The notes beneath the pieces are model-generated. The model did not search any database. It worked only from the letters and a program-made list of their open reading frames with translations, and had not been told where the DNA came from. Made by a program: the position numbers and the translations under genes. Of a DNA stretch of 64,000 bases, positions 1-8,774 are shown piece after piece (positions within the stretch are counted from its first letter, which is position 1; every line of letters begins with the position of its first letter). The stretch covers positions 124,001-188,000 of the forward strand of contig NZ_JOEY01000012.1 in the NCBI RefSeq assembly GCF_000718165.1, written 5' to 3'. Source of the stretch: Streptomyces fulvoviolaceus (GTDB lineage: Bacteria; Actinomycetota; Actinomycetes; Streptomycetales; Streptomycetaceae).

Positions 1-2
1 TG

Positions 3-425
3 CAGACCACGCGCCGCTTCGACGCGCTCAAGCTGTGGATGACGCTGCGCGTGATGGGCGCCGACGGCATCGGCCAGCTCTTCGACGAGGTCTGCGACCT
101 GGCCGTCGAGGGCTGGAAGCTGCTCGCCGCCGACCCGCGCTTCGACGTGGTCGTCGAGCCGAGCCTGTCCACCCTCGTCTTCCGCTACATCCCGGCCGCC
201 GTCACCGACCCGGCCGAGATCGACCGCGCCAACCTGTACGCCCGCAAGGCCCTGTTCGCCTCCGGCGACGCGGTGGTCGCGGGCACCAAGGTGGGCGGCC
301 GCCACTACCTCAAGTTCACCCTGCTCAACCCCGAGACGACGGTCGACGACATGGCCGCCGTACTCGATCTGATCGCCGGCCACGCCGAGCAGTACCTGGG
401 AGAGTCCCTTGACCGCGCGTCCTGA
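3..425 (+). CDS. desA: Lysine decarboxylase DesA, C-terminal end (partial)
   Basis: Truncated by the left edge; about 140 C-terminal residues are present. This is the C-terminal domain of a PLP-dependent group II (aromatic amino acid-type) decarboxylase: the opening residues ([16 protein letters not shown]) match the conserved family segment, and the rest forms the small domain. In desferrioxamine biosynthesis DesA decarboxylates L-lysine to cadaverine in the cytosol. The assignment rests on this fragment plus the immediate desB-desC-desD order downstream. The iron-regulated promoter expected upstream of desA is outside the window. The stop lies inside the start of desB (17-nt overlap), so the two are probably translationally coupled. 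Confidence 0.9.
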   Translation, partial: QTTRRFDALKLWMTLRVMGADGIGQLFDEVCDLAVEGWKLLAADPRFDVVVEPSLSTLVFRYIPAAVTDPAEIDRANLYARKALFASGDAVVAGTKVGGRHYLKFTLLNPETTVDDMAAVLDLIAGHAEQYLGESLDRAS

Positions 426-1686
426 AAACCCGACCAAAACCCATGACTTCGTGGGGATCGGGCTCGGCCCGTTCAACCTCGGTCTCGCCTGTCTGACCGA
501 GCCGATCGCCGAACTCGACGGTGTCTTCCTGGACTCGAAGCCCGACTTCGAGTGGCACGCGGGCATGTTCCTGGAGGGTGCCCACCTCCAGACCCCGTTC
601 ATGTCGGACCTGGTCACGCTGGCCGACCCGACCTCGCCGTACTCCTTCCTGAACTACCTGAAGGAGAAGGGCCGGCTGTACTCGTTCTACATCCGCGAGA
701 ACTTCTACCCGCTGCGGGTCGAGTACGACGACTACTGCCGCTGGGCCGCGAACAAGCTGAGCAACGTGCGCTTCAGCACGACGGTGACGGAGGTGACGTA
801 CGAGGACGACGTGTACGTCGTGAAGACCGCCGCCGGCGAGATCCTCCGCACCCGCCACCTGGTCCTCGGCACCGGCACCCCGCCGTACATACCGGAGGCC
901 TGCCAGGGCCTGGGCGGCGACTTCATCCACAACTCCCGCTATGTGCAGCAGCGCGAGAAGTTGGTGAAGAAGGAGTCGATCACGCTGGTGGGCTCCGGCC
1001 AGTCCGCCGCCGAGATCTACTACGACCTGCTCAGCGAGATCGACGTCCACGGCTACCGGCTGAACTGGGTGACCCGCTCCCCGCGCTTCTTCCCGCTGGA
1101 GTACACCAAGCTCACGCTGGAGATGACGTCGCCGGAGTACATCGACTACTTCCACGCGCTGCCCGAGAAGACCCGCTACCGCCTCACGGGCGAGCAGAAG
1201 GGCCTGTTCAAGGGCATCGACGGCGACCTCATCAACGAGATCTTCGACCTGCTCTACCAGAAGAACCTCGGCGGGCCCGTCCCCACGCGGCTGCTCACCA
1301 ACTCCTCGCTGAACAGCGCGACTTACGAGAACGGCACGTACACCCTCGCCCTGCGCCAGGAGGAGCAGGGCAAGGACTACGAGCTGGACACCCAGGGCCT
1401 GGTCCTGGCCACCGGCTACAAGTACGCCGAGCCGGAGTTCCTGAGCCCGGTGAAGGACCGGCTGCGCTACGACTCCCACGGCAGCTTCGACGTCGCCAGG
1501 AACTACGCGATCGACGTGACGGGCAGAGGCGTCTTCCTGCAGAACGCCGGCGTCCACACGCACAGCATCACCAGCCCCGACCTGGGTATGGGCGCGTACC
1601 GCAACAGCTACATCATCCGTGAGCTGCTCGGCACCGAGTACTACCCGGTCGAGAAGTCGATCGCCTTCCAGGAGTTCTCCGTATGA
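409..1686 (+). CDS. desB: Cadaverine N-monooxygenase DesB
   Basis: A 425-residue flavin-dependent N-hydroxylase of the lysine/ornithine N-monooxygenase family, which uses FAD, NADPH and O2. In the des pathway it hydroxylates cadaverine to N-hydroxycadaverine. The FAD-binding glycine motif [12 protein letters not shown] is near residues 16-27, the NADPH-binding [10 protein letters not shown] motif is near residue 200, and the family ATGY motif is near residue 343. The start is TTG, inside desA, preceded by a GGGAGAG ribosome site about 5 nt away; the encoded N-terminus ([17 protein letters not shown]) leads directly into the FAD motif, so no later start fits. The stop overlaps the desC ATG. 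Confidence 0.95.
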   Translation: MTARPENPTKTHDFVGIGLGPFNLGLACLTEPIAELDGVFLDSKPDFEWHAGMFLEGAHLQTPFMSDLVTLADPTSPYSFLNYLKEKGRLYSFYIRENFYPLRVEYDDYCRWAANKLSNVRFSTTVTEVTYEDDVYVVKTAAGEILRTRHLVLGTGTPPYIPEACQGLGGDFIHNSRYVQQREKLVKKESITLVGSGQSAAEIYYDLLSEIDVHGYRLNWVTRSPRFFPLEYTKLTLEMTSPEYIDYFHALPEKTRYRLTGEQKGLFKGIDGDLINEIFDLLYQKNLGGPVPTRLLTNSSLNSATYENGTYTLALRQEEQGKDYELDTQGLVLATGYKYAEPEFLSPVKDRLRYDSHGSFDVARNYAIDVTGRGVFLQNAGVHTHSITSPDLGMGAYRNSYIIRELLGTEYYPVEKSIAFQEFSV

Positions 1687-2237
1687 CCCCCCACACCTTC
1701 ACCTTCCGCCCGCTCGACCCGCTGAAGGACGCCGAGCTCCTGCACGGCTGGGTCACCCACCCCAAGGCCGCGTTCTGGATGATGCAGGACGCGAAGCTGG
1801 AGGACGTCGAGCGCGCGTACATGGAGATCGCCGCCGACGAGCACCACCACGCCCTGCTCGGCCTCAAGGACGGCGTCCCCGCCTTCCTGATGGAGAGGTA
1901 CGACCCCGCCCACCGCGAGCTGGTCGGCCTCTACGACCCGCAGCCGGGCGATGTCGGCATGCACTTCCTCACGCCCGCGACCGACACCCCCGTGCACGGG
2001 TTCACCCGGGCCGTCATCACCGCCGTGATGGCGCACCTCTTCGAGGACCCGAGCACCGTCCGGGTCGTCGTCGAGCCGGACGTCACCAACAAGGCCGTCC
2101 ACGCCCTGAACGAAGCCGTCGGGTTCGTGCCCGAGCGCGAGATACAGAAGCCGGAGAAGAAGGCCTTGCTGAGCTTCTGCACGCGGGAACAATTCTTTCA
2201 AAGGCACAGCTTCGCGGCCACGGCGGTGACGGCATGA
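1683..2237 (+). CDS. desC: N-hydroxycadaverine acyltransferase DesC
   Basis: A 184-residue GNAT-fold acyltransferase of the siderophore acetylase type. In desferrioxamine assembly it transfers acetyl, succinyl or longer acyl groups from acyl-CoA to N-hydroxycadaverine, giving the hydroxamate. The domain covers nearly the whole protein; the C-terminal half ([20 protein letters not shown], then GFVPEREIQ) is the usual acyl-CoA-binding and late-strand part of siderophore GNATs. The start ATG overlaps the desB stop (ATGA) and its own end overlaps desD by 4 nt, so the whole cluster is coupled. Which acyl-CoA is preferred cannot be seen from the sequence. Confidence 0.93.
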   Translation: MTPHTFTFRPLDPLKDAELLHGWVTHPKAAFWMMQDAKLEDVERAYMEIAADEHHHALLGLKDGVPAFLMERYDPAHRELVGLYDPQPGDVGMHFLTPATDTPVHGFTRAVITAVMAHLFEDPSTVRVVVEPDVTNKAVHALNEAVGFVPEREIQKPEKKALLSFCTREQFFQRHSFAATAVTA

Positions 2238-4006
2238 CCCTCGCCGACGCCGTGGCCCACCTCTCCCCCGAGCGCTGGGAGAAGGCCAACCGCCTCCTCA
2301 TCCGCAAGGCCCTCGCCGAGTTCGCGCACGAGCGGCTCATCACGCCGGAGGCCACCGCCGACGGCACCTTCGAGGTCCGCAGCGACGACGGTCTGACCCG
2401 GTACGGGTTCACCGCCGACCGCCGCGCCCTCGACCACTGGCAGGTCGACGCCGGCTCGATCACCCGTCAACGAGACGGCGTCGACCTCCCCCTCGCCGCC
2501 CTGGACTTCTTCATCGAGCTGAAGCAGACCCTGGGCCTGAGCGACGAGATCCTGCCGGTCTACCTGGAGGAGATCTCCTCCACCCTCTCCGGCACCTGCT
2601 TCAAACTCACCAAGCCGCAGATCCCGGTCGCCGAGCTCGTCAAGAGCGGCTTCCAGGAGATCGAGACCGGCATGACCGAGGGCCACCCCTGCTTCGTCGC
2701 CAACAACGGGCGGCTCGGCTTCGGGGTCCACGAGTACTTGTCGTACGCCCCGGAGACCGCGAGCCCGGTCCGCCTGGTGTGGCTGGCCGCGCACCGCTCG
2801 CGGGCCGCGTTCACGGCGGGTGTGGGCATCGACTACGAGTCCTTCGTGCGCGACGAGCTGGGCGCGGAGACGGTCGAGCGCTTCGACCGGGAGCTCACCG
2901 ACCGGGGTCTCGACCCCGCCGACTACCTCCTCATCCCCGTCCACCCCTGGCAGTGGTGGAACAAGCTCACCGTCACCTTCGCCGCCGAGGTGGCCCGCGG
3001 TCACCTCGTCTGCCTCGGCGAGGGCGACGACGAGTACCTCGCCCAGCAGTCCATCCGGACGTTCTTCAACAGCTCCCACCCGGAGAAGCACTACGTGAAG
3101 ACGGCCCTGTCCGTCCTCAACATGGGCTTCATGCGCGGACTCTCGGCCGCGTACATGGAGGCGACCCCGGCGATCAACGACTGGCTGGCCGGGGTCATCG
3201 ACAACGACCCCGTGTTGAAGTCGGCGGGCCTGTCGATCATCCGCGAGCGGGCGGCCGTCGGCTACCGGCATCTGGAGTACGAGCAGGCCACGGACCGCTA
3301 CTCGGCGTACCGCAAAATGCTCGCGGCGCTGTGGCGCGAGAGCCCGGTCTCCTCCCTCCGGGACGGCGAGTCCCTGGCCACCATGGCCTCCCTCGTCCAC
3401 GTGGACCACGAGGGCGCCTCCTTCGCGGGCGCGCTCATCGAGCAGTCCGGGCTGGCACCGACGGAGTGGCTGCGCCGCTACCTGAAGGCGTACTACACCC
3501 CGCTGCTGCACAGCTTCTACGCCTACGACCTGGTCTACATGCCGCACGGCGAGAACGTGATCCTGGTCCTGAAGGACGGGGCCGTCGAGCGCGCGATCTA
3601 CAAGGACATCGCCGAGGAGATCGCGGTCATGGACCCGGACGCGGTGCTGCCGCCGACGGTCGAGCGGCTGCGCGTCGAGGTCCCCGAGGACAAGAAGCTG
3701 CTGTCCATCTTCACGGACGTCTTCGACTGCTTCTTCCGCTTCCTCGCCGCGAACCTCGCGACCGAGGGGATCCTGGCGGAGGACGACTTCTGGCGCACGG
3801 TCGCCGAAGTCACCCGCGACTACCAGCACTCGGTGCCCGAACTCGCCGACAAGTTCGAGCAGTACGACATGTTCGCCCCCGAGTTCGCCCTGTCCTGCCT
3901 CAACCGCCTCCAGCTGCGCAACAACAAGCAGATGGTGGACCTGGCGGACCCGGCCGGCGCACTGCAGCTGATCGGCAACCTGGAGAACCCGCTCGCGGGT
4001 CTGTAG
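2234..4006 (+). CDS. desD: NIS siderophore synthetase DesD
   Basis: A 590-residue NRPS-independent siderophore (IucA/IucC) synthetase. It uses ATP to couple N-hydroxy-N-succinylcadaverine units into trimeric and macrocyclic desferrioxamines such as DFO-E and DFO-B. The IucA/IucC domain covers roughly residues 110-400, with the conserved HPWQWW segment near residue 237 and a downstream STLSGTCFKLT-like ATP-binding region; a FhuF-like C-terminal region follows (around 410-590). The ATG at 2234 overlaps the desC stop by 4 nt; the reading frame is open further upstream, but that part only shadows desC. Length matches the family (about 590-600). A strong terminator follows. Confidence 0.95.
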   Translation: MTLADAVAHLSPERWEKANRLLIRKALAEFAHERLITPEATADGTFEVRSDDGLTRYGFTADRRALDHWQVDAGSITRQRDGVDLPLAALDFFIELKQTLGLSDEILPVYLEEISSTLSGTCFKLTKPQIPVAELVKSGFQEIETGMTEGHPCFVANNGRLGFGVHEYLSYAPETASPVRLVWLAAHRSRAAFTAGVGIDYESFVRDELGAETVERFDRELTDRGLDPADYLLIPVHPWQWWNKLTVTFAAEVARGHLVCLGEGDDEYLAQQSIRTFFNSSHPEKHYVKTALSVLNMGFMRGLSAAYMEATPAINDWLAGVIDNDPVLKSAGLSIIRERAAVGYRHLEYEQATDRYSAYRKMLAALWRESPVSSLRDGESLATMASLVHVDHEGASFAGALIEQSGLAPTEWLRRYLKAYYTPLLHSFYAYDLVYMPHGENVILVLKDGAVERAIYKDIAEEIAVMDPDAVLPPTVERLRVEVPEDKKLLSIFTDVFDCFFRFLAANLATEGILAEDDFWRTVAEVTRDYQHSVPELADKFEQYDMFAPEFALSCLNRLQLRNNKQMVDLADPAGALQLIGNLENPLAGL

Positions 4007-4033
4007 TTCGCATAGTTCGAACCCCACATACCG

Positions 4034-4075
4034 GATGGGGCTCGGGAGTACGGTCCTCCCGAGCCCCATCTTTTT
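4034..4075 (+). terminator. Intrinsic terminator of the des operon
   Basis: A perfect 15-bp stem (4034-4048 with 4056-4070; left arm GATGGGGCTCGGGAG) with a 7-nt loop and a run of five T at 4071-4075. It lies 28 nt after the desD stop, so desABCD forms a closed transcription unit and the next gene needs its own promoter. Confidence 0.9.
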
Positions 4076-4189
4076 GTGTGCGCACGGCAATTGACGCGTC
4101 ACCCCAGGTCACGGACACACACAGCACCTTCACAGGAAGCGCTACTACGGTCCACACCTTGCCGTGCCCGCTCCTTGGGGGAGACGAAG

Positions 4190-5833
4190 ATGTCCGAGCA
4201 CACGACACAGCAAGCCCCGCACGATCGTGCGCCCGGAATCCCGCCGGAGGACGTGGCCGCCGTGCACGCCTACGCGGGCGCGTTCTGTGGCAAGCAGCGT
4301 GCCGCGGCCGACCTCGCCGCCGAGGTCCTGGCGAGAGCCGCGGGGCAGCAGGAGCCGGTCCCGCGCACCGCCTTACTGGCCGACGTGCGGCGGACGGCCG
4401 ACGGGTGGCTGCGGGACGGGCGGGGCGGACAGCTGCGCCCCGGGTTCCGGGACTGGGCCCAGCGGGCCGGGGAGACGTTCGGCAGAACGGACACCCTGCG
4501 GCGGGTGGAGCAGAGCTCCCTGCTGCTGCGCGCCTTCGGTGAACTCGCCGAGCAGCCGCGGGCCGCACTGTGGCTGTGTCTGGCCGAGCCGGCGGAGACG
4601 GCGGTCGCCGCAAGAGTCCTGAGCACGTCCGATGAGTTCGCCGAGGCGATGGCGCAGTCGGCGCGGGCCCGGCTGGCCGACGCCTTCCTGCGGCTGCGGG
4701 CCGAGCACACGGCCGACGCGCGGTGCGTGCAGTACGGCAGCATGCTCGGCGCGATCGCCCGCGGCACCCACCGCGAGACCCCCGCCGACCTCCGCCAGCA
4801 CCTGGAGACCTGCCGGTTCTGCGCCCACGACGTCACGCGGCTGCACACGCTCACCTCCGGCGGGGCCGAGGAAGTGCGCACGCTGCTCGTCGACGGGTTA
4901 CTGGTGTGGGGCGGCCCCGCGTACCGCTCGGCGCGGGGGACCGGGCCGGTCCGCCCGGAGGGGCACCGGCCGGCAGCGCGGGACGAGGCAGCCGACTCGG
5001 CCGGTACCGGACGGGCGTCGTGGGCCGCAGCGGCCCGTTCGGCGCGGACCGGAAGGGCAGCACGCGAAGGCACAGCTCCGTCGGCGGGGCCCGCTCCCGC
5101 CGGTGCGGCCCACTCGGCGGGGCTCGGCCATGCGGTGCCGCCCGCAGCGGCCATCCCCGACACGGCCGACGCGGAACCCCGGCCCGACGGCACCGGGGGC
5201 CGCCGACCCGTGCTCGCCATAGCCCTCGCGGTCGTGCTGACCGCCACGGCCACCACCGTGGCCTGGAACCTGCTGTCCGACGGGGGCCAGGACCAGGAAC
5301 CCGTGGGCGCCCCCGCCCCGCCCAGCGCCTCCGCCTCCGTGTCCCCGTCGGCCTCACCGGCGCCGTCCGCGACCGGCACGGCACTCGCGACCGTCGCCCT
5401 CGAGAACACCGGCACCGGGCAGTGCCTCACGGCCGCCGCGGGCAACTCCCCCGACAACCCGCCCGTGCCGGCCGCGTGCGACGGCGGTACGACCCAGCAG
5501 TGGCGCGTCGTCTCCACCGGGAAGAGCACGTTCGCCCTGGAGCACATCGCGTCGACGTTCTGTCTGGACATCGCGGGCGAGCGGGTCGTGGGCGATCCCA
5601 TGCAACTGCGGCCGTGCGCCCACCAGCAGGGGGACGACGCCCCGTACCCGGAGGACCAGGCGTTCCTTCTCAAGTCCCGGCAGGACAGGACCTTCACGCT
5701 GGTCTGTCAGGACAACACGGGCATCGCCGTCGGGATCGGTTCCGGCGAGGTCCGCATGCTGGCGGCCGACGGCTCCGGCAAGGCGATCCGGTTCGCGCTC
5801 GACGACGCCTTGGAACAGGCCCTGGGCAACTGA
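4190..5833 (+). CDS. Membrane protein with C-terminal RICIN lectin domain, two TTA codons
   Basis: A 547-residue protein. Residues 1-200 are helical with weak resemblance to ECF sigma-like regions (inference). Near residue 205 there is a zinc-finger anti-sigma-like motif (HLETCRFCAHD). A long Ala/Pro/Gly linker, one membrane segment around residue 345 (PVLAIALAVVLTATATTVAW), a Pro/Ser spacer and a C-terminal ricin-type trefoil follow (about 400-535, with GQCLTAA, QQW and CLDI repeats). The extracellular lectin part probably binds polysaccharide. The start ATG has a GGGGGAG site upstream; reading further upstream would enter the des terminator. Leucine TTA codons at 4373-4375 and 4898-4900 predict dependence on the bldA tRNA. 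Function is not established. Confidence 0.8.
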   Translation: MSEHTTQQAPHDRAPGIPPEDVAAVHAYAGAFCGKQRAAADLAAEVLARAAGQQEPVPRTALLADVRRTADGWLRDGRGGQLRPGFRDWAQRAGETFGRTDTLRRVEQSSLLLRAFGELAEQPRAALWLCLAEPAETAVAARVLSTSDEFAEAMAQSARARLADAFLRLRAEHTADARCVQYGSMLGAIARGTHRETPADLRQHLETCRFCAHDVTRLHTLTSGGAEEVRTLLVDGLLVWGGPAYRSARGTGPVRPEGHRPAARDEAADSAGTGRASWAAAARSARTGRAAREGTAPSAGPAPAGAAHSAGLGHAVPPAAAIPDTADAEPRPDGTGGRRPVLAIALAVVLTATATTVAWNLLSDGGQDQEPVGAPAPPSASASVSPSASPAPSATGTALATVALENTGTGQCLTAAAGNSPDNPPVPAACDGGTTQQWRVVSTGKSTFALEHIASTFCLDIAGERVVGDPMQLRPCAHQQGDDAPYPEDQAFLLKSRQDRTFTLVCQDNTGIAVGIGSGEVRMLAADGSGKAIRFALDDALEQALGN

Positions 5834-5856
5834 GCCCTGAATGCCAGAATTCACCC

Positions 5857-6741
5857 ATGGCGGAAATCCTCCAGAAGGACGGCACATGGGTCTTCGACGG
5901 CGACGCCCTGCGGCTGACGCCGGGAAGAGACAAGAGCGTCAGCCTGCTCCGCAAGACCCTCGGTGAACTCGTCGTCCCCCTGGGCGCGTTGGCGGGCGTC
6001 TCCTTCGAGCAGGGGAAGCGGACCGGCCGGCTGAGGCTGCGTCTGCGGGACGGCGCCGACCCGCTGCTGCACGCCACCGGGGGCCGCCTGAGCGAACCGC
6101 ACGACCCGTACCAGCTGACCGTCGAGTCCGACCGGTACGGCGTCGCCGAGTACTTCGTGGACGAGGTCCGCAACGCCCTGCTGCTGGACCGGGTCCCGGC
6201 CGACCCGGTCGCCGATTACCTGCTGCCGGGCCCGGCCGTCCCCGTGTCGGTGTCCGCCGGGGACGGCACCGCCGGCTTCGACGGCGAGCACATCCGGCTG
6301 GAGTGGAACTGGAAGACGGAGGACGCCAAGGCGGCCGCCGGCGCCCGCATCCTGGCGCTGACCGATGTCGTCGCCGTGGAGTGGCAGCCGGCGGCCGGCC
6401 TGGAGAACGGCCACCTCCGCTTCACCGTGCGCGGTGCCCCGACCAAGGCGCCGCCCAAGTACGACCCCAACTCCGTGGAGCTGTGGGGCTTCAAGAAGGA
6501 CCCGCTGATGGTGCTGGTCGCGGCGGCGGTCCAGGCCAGGCTGCCGCACCCGGCCCGCGCCGCCGCCATCGACGTACGGGACGCCCGACCGGAAGTGCCC
6601 TCTCTCCCGGTCGCCTCCGCCGAGGACGGCCATGACGCGCTCCTGCGCCGCCTGCGCGAGCTCGGGGAGCTGCACCGCACGGGCGTGCTGACGGACGAGG
6701 AGTTCACGCTGGCCAAACAGGCGATCCTCAAGCGGATGTGA
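5857..6741 (+). CDS. DUF4429 protein with C-terminal SHOCT domain
   Basis: A 294-residue protein with two DUF4429 repeats (roughly residues 3-110 and 125-225; each begins with a W-x-F/D-G-x-x-L/I-R-L pattern such as GTWVFDGDALRL and AGFDGEHIRLEWNW) and a C-terminal SHOCT helix pair (residues 265-294, LRELGELHRTGVLTDEEF). DUF4429 is common in actinobacteria and has no established biochemical role; SHOCT domains usually mediate oligomerisation or membrane-surface attachment. The ATG at 5857 lies 24 nt after the RICIN gene, so co-transcription is possible. It is convergent with the phosphatase gene downstream. Confidence 0.85.
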   Translation: MAEILQKDGTWVFDGDALRLTPGRDKSVSLLRKTLGELVVPLGALAGVSFEQGKRTGRLRLRLRDGADPLLHATGGRLSEPHDPYQLTVESDRYGVAEYFVDEVRNALLLDRVPADPVADYLLPGPAVPVSVSAGDGTAGFDGEHIRLEWNWKTEDAKAAAGARILALTDVVAVEWQPAAGLENGHLRFTVRGAPTKAPPKYDPNSVELWGFKKDPLMVLVAAAVQARLPHPARAAAIDVRDARPEVPSLPVASAEDGHDALLRRLRELGELHRTGVLTDEEFTLAKQAILKRM

Positions 6742-6754
6742 CCCGTTCGAGGGG

Positions 6755-8332
6755 CTACTTCGCCTTGCGCGCCACCGTGAAGTGGTCGACCTCGTCACCG
6801 GTCTCGGCGATGCCGCGCACCGTCAGCGTGGCCGTACGGCCCGGGGCGGCCGGGGTGACGTCCACGCGCAGGAACGAGTAGTCGAGGTAGCGCACCCGCG
6901 ACCAGGTGACCGTCTCGTCGACCTTGCCGTCCTTGGTGTTGATGAAGGAGGCCACCGAGTCGACCTCGTCCTCGTGCCCCTCGTACGACTCCGGGGCGGT
7001 GAACGCGTACAGGCTGCGGCCCGCCGCGCCCGCCGTCACGTAGACGACACCCTCGGTCTCGGGGTACGAAGTGCCGCCGATCGGGAGCTTCTTGGTGACC
7101 GCGCCCGCCTTGATGACGTCGGTGCGCTCGTACTGGTGGTTGTGGCCGTTGATGACCAGGTCCACCGTGTACTTCTCGAACAGCGGCACCCACTCCTGGC
7201 GCACGCCCCCCTCCGAGGCGTGCGAGGTGGAGGTGCAGTAGGCGCAGTGGTGGAAGAAGATCACGATGAAGTCGACGTCCTTGGACGCCCGGAACTTCTT
7301 CAGCTGGCCTTCGAGCCACGTGGTCTGCGTACCGCCCGAGATGCCGAGGTTGGCCGGGATCTCGAAGGAGATGTCGTTGGCGTCGAGCGAGATGACCGCC
7401 GTGTTGCCGTAGACGAAGGAGTACACGCCCGGCAGGTTCTTGGCGTCGGGGCCGTTGTCCGGGAGGTTCCAGCGGGCTTCCTCGCCGCCGTAGCCGTTGG
7501 GCGAGTACCAGGCCTCCATGTCGTGGTTGCCGTAGGCCGGCATCCACGGCACGGACTTGGCGACGGACTCGGTCTGGGCGAGGAACTGGTCCCACACGCG
7601 CGAGTCGAAGCCGGTGTCGGCGCTCTTGCCCTGGCCGGTCGGGTCGGCGTAGGCGATGTCGCCGGCGTGCAGGTGGAAGGCCGGGTTCTGGCCCAGCAGC
7701 AGGCTGTTGTTGGCCAGGCCGTGGTAGCCGACGCCCTCGTCGCCGAAGGCCGTGAAGGTGAACTTCTCCTTGCGCGCGGGCGCCGTGGTGAAGGTGCCCA
7801 GGGTGCCGAGGAGGTGCGGCTCGGCCGGGTCGAAGCCCTGGTGGCCGACGCCGTAGTAGTACGTCTTCCCGGGCTTGAGGTGGGTCAGCTTCGCGTGGAC
7901 GTAGTACTGCGTGTGGTCGGCGCTCGCGCCGACGCCGGCCGGGGTGTACAGGGTGCGCACCTCGGCCTCGATCTTGCGGGAGAGGTCCCAGGGCTGGGCG
8001 CCGATGCGGATGAAGGGCTTCCTGACGGCGACCGGGACCTGCCAGGAGACGGTGATCTCGGTGCGCGGGTCGTTGCCGTAGGCGAGGTGACGGCCGAAGG
8101 GGGCGACGAGGGCGCCGTCGACGCTCTCGGCACTGGCGAGGGTCTGGGTCGGCGTGGCGGCCTGGGCGGTGGCGCCCGGCACGAACGCGCCGCCCGCGAC
8201 GGCGCCCAGCGTGACGGCGCCGCCCCTGATCATGTTGCGCCGGGAGAATCTGGCGCGCAGGTATTCGTGCTGCTCGGCCATGCTCATGCGCTCGGCGAGC
8301 TGCTCGGGTACTCCCATGCGAGGAATGTCCAT
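6755..8332 (-). CDS. Tat-exported purple acid phosphatase-like metallophosphoesterase
   Basis: A 525-residue secreted enzyme. The N-terminus carries a twin-arginine signal (SRRNMIRGGAVTLG, residues about 30-43, cleavage after GATAQA). A purple-acid-phosphatase N-terminal fibronectin-like domain (about 75-190) is followed by a calcineurin-like metallophosphatase domain. Metal-binding motifs are visible: FGDEG, GDIAYAD, GNHDME, FFHH and GHNHQYER. The expected activity is phosphomonoester hydrolysis outside the cell, for phosphate scavenging. The chosen ATG (MDIPRM) puts the Tat motif about 30 residues in; upstream codons are Arg-rich and unlikely to be coding. Substrate unknown. Confidence 0.88.
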   Translation of the reverse strand: MDIPRMGVPEQLAERMSMAEQHEYLRARFSRRNMIRGGAVTLGAVAGGAFVPGATAQAATPTQTLASAESVDGALVAPFGRHLAYGNDPRTEITVSWQVPVAVRKPFIRIGAQPWDLSRKIEAEVRTLYTPAGVGASADHTQYYVHAKLTHLKPGKTYYYGVGHQGFDPAEPHLLGTLGTFTTAPARKEKFTFTAFGDEGVGYHGLANNSLLLGQNPAFHLHAGDIAYADPTGQGKSADTGFDSRVWDQFLAQTESVAKSVPWMPAYGNHDMEAWYSPNGYGGEEARWNLPDNGPDAKNLPGVYSFVYGNTAVISLDANDISFEIPANLGISGGTQTTWLEGQLKKFRASKDVDFIVIFFHHCAYCTSTSHASEGGVRQEWVPLFEKYTVDLVINGHNHQYERTDVIKAGAVTKKLPIGGTSYPETEGVVYVTAGAAGRSLYAFTAPESYEGHEDEVDSVASFINTKDGKVDETVTWSRVRYLDYSFLRVDVTPAAPGRTATLTVRGIAETGDEVDHFTVARKAK

Positions 8333-8467
8333 GGCGTCTGAAACTCGTCTCCTCGGGCGACGGGCCGCAGGACGCCGGATGGACAGCGCGCGAACAGGCA
8401 CTCATGAGAGATTCAATGTTCACCCAAGGACTTTCAACAGACACGTGCCCGAAATCGGGCAGGATTC

Positions 8468-8761
8468 TTGCGAAAGCCCCGCGAGTACCCCAGGATCTAC
8501 CGGGTGCACGACGAACTCGTTGATCATCTGACGCGCTCCTCCCCCCTCAACCGGGGCGAGGCGCTGCGGGTGATTCAGGACGTGCTCGCCTACTTCGACG
8601 AGACGACCGAGGAGTACGTCCGTCGCCGCCACCGCGAGCTGCAGGCCCAGGGCCTGGTCAACGCAGAGATCTTCGAACGGATCGAGGCGGACCTGAAATA
8701 CCGGGCGGTGGCACCGCCGGAGCTTACGCTCCGACAGTTGCGCCGCATCGTCTACGGCTGA
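8468..8761 (+). CDS. Small conserved protein coupled to glmS
   Basis: A 97-residue, mostly helical, charged protein with no recognised domain, signal peptide or membrane segment. It starts with TTG (an AGGA site 3 nt away); a GTG 36 nt further in is an alternative. It ends 13 nt before the glmS start with the glmS ribosome site in between, so the two are very probably one transcript. That position suggests a link to amino-sugar metabolism, but the sequence gives no function. Confidence 0.6.
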   Translation: MRKPREYPRIYRVHDELVDHLTRSSPLNRGEALRVIQDVLAYFDETTEEYVRRRHRELQAQGLVNAEIFERIEADLKYRAVAPPELTLRQLRRIVYG

Positions 8762-8774
8762 GGAATACCCATAC

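Noticed and set aside
2198..4102. A 634-codon minus-strand open frame opposite desD
   Set aside because: Shadow of desD; composition (Val/Gly/Arg-rich) and lack of motifs show it is not coding.
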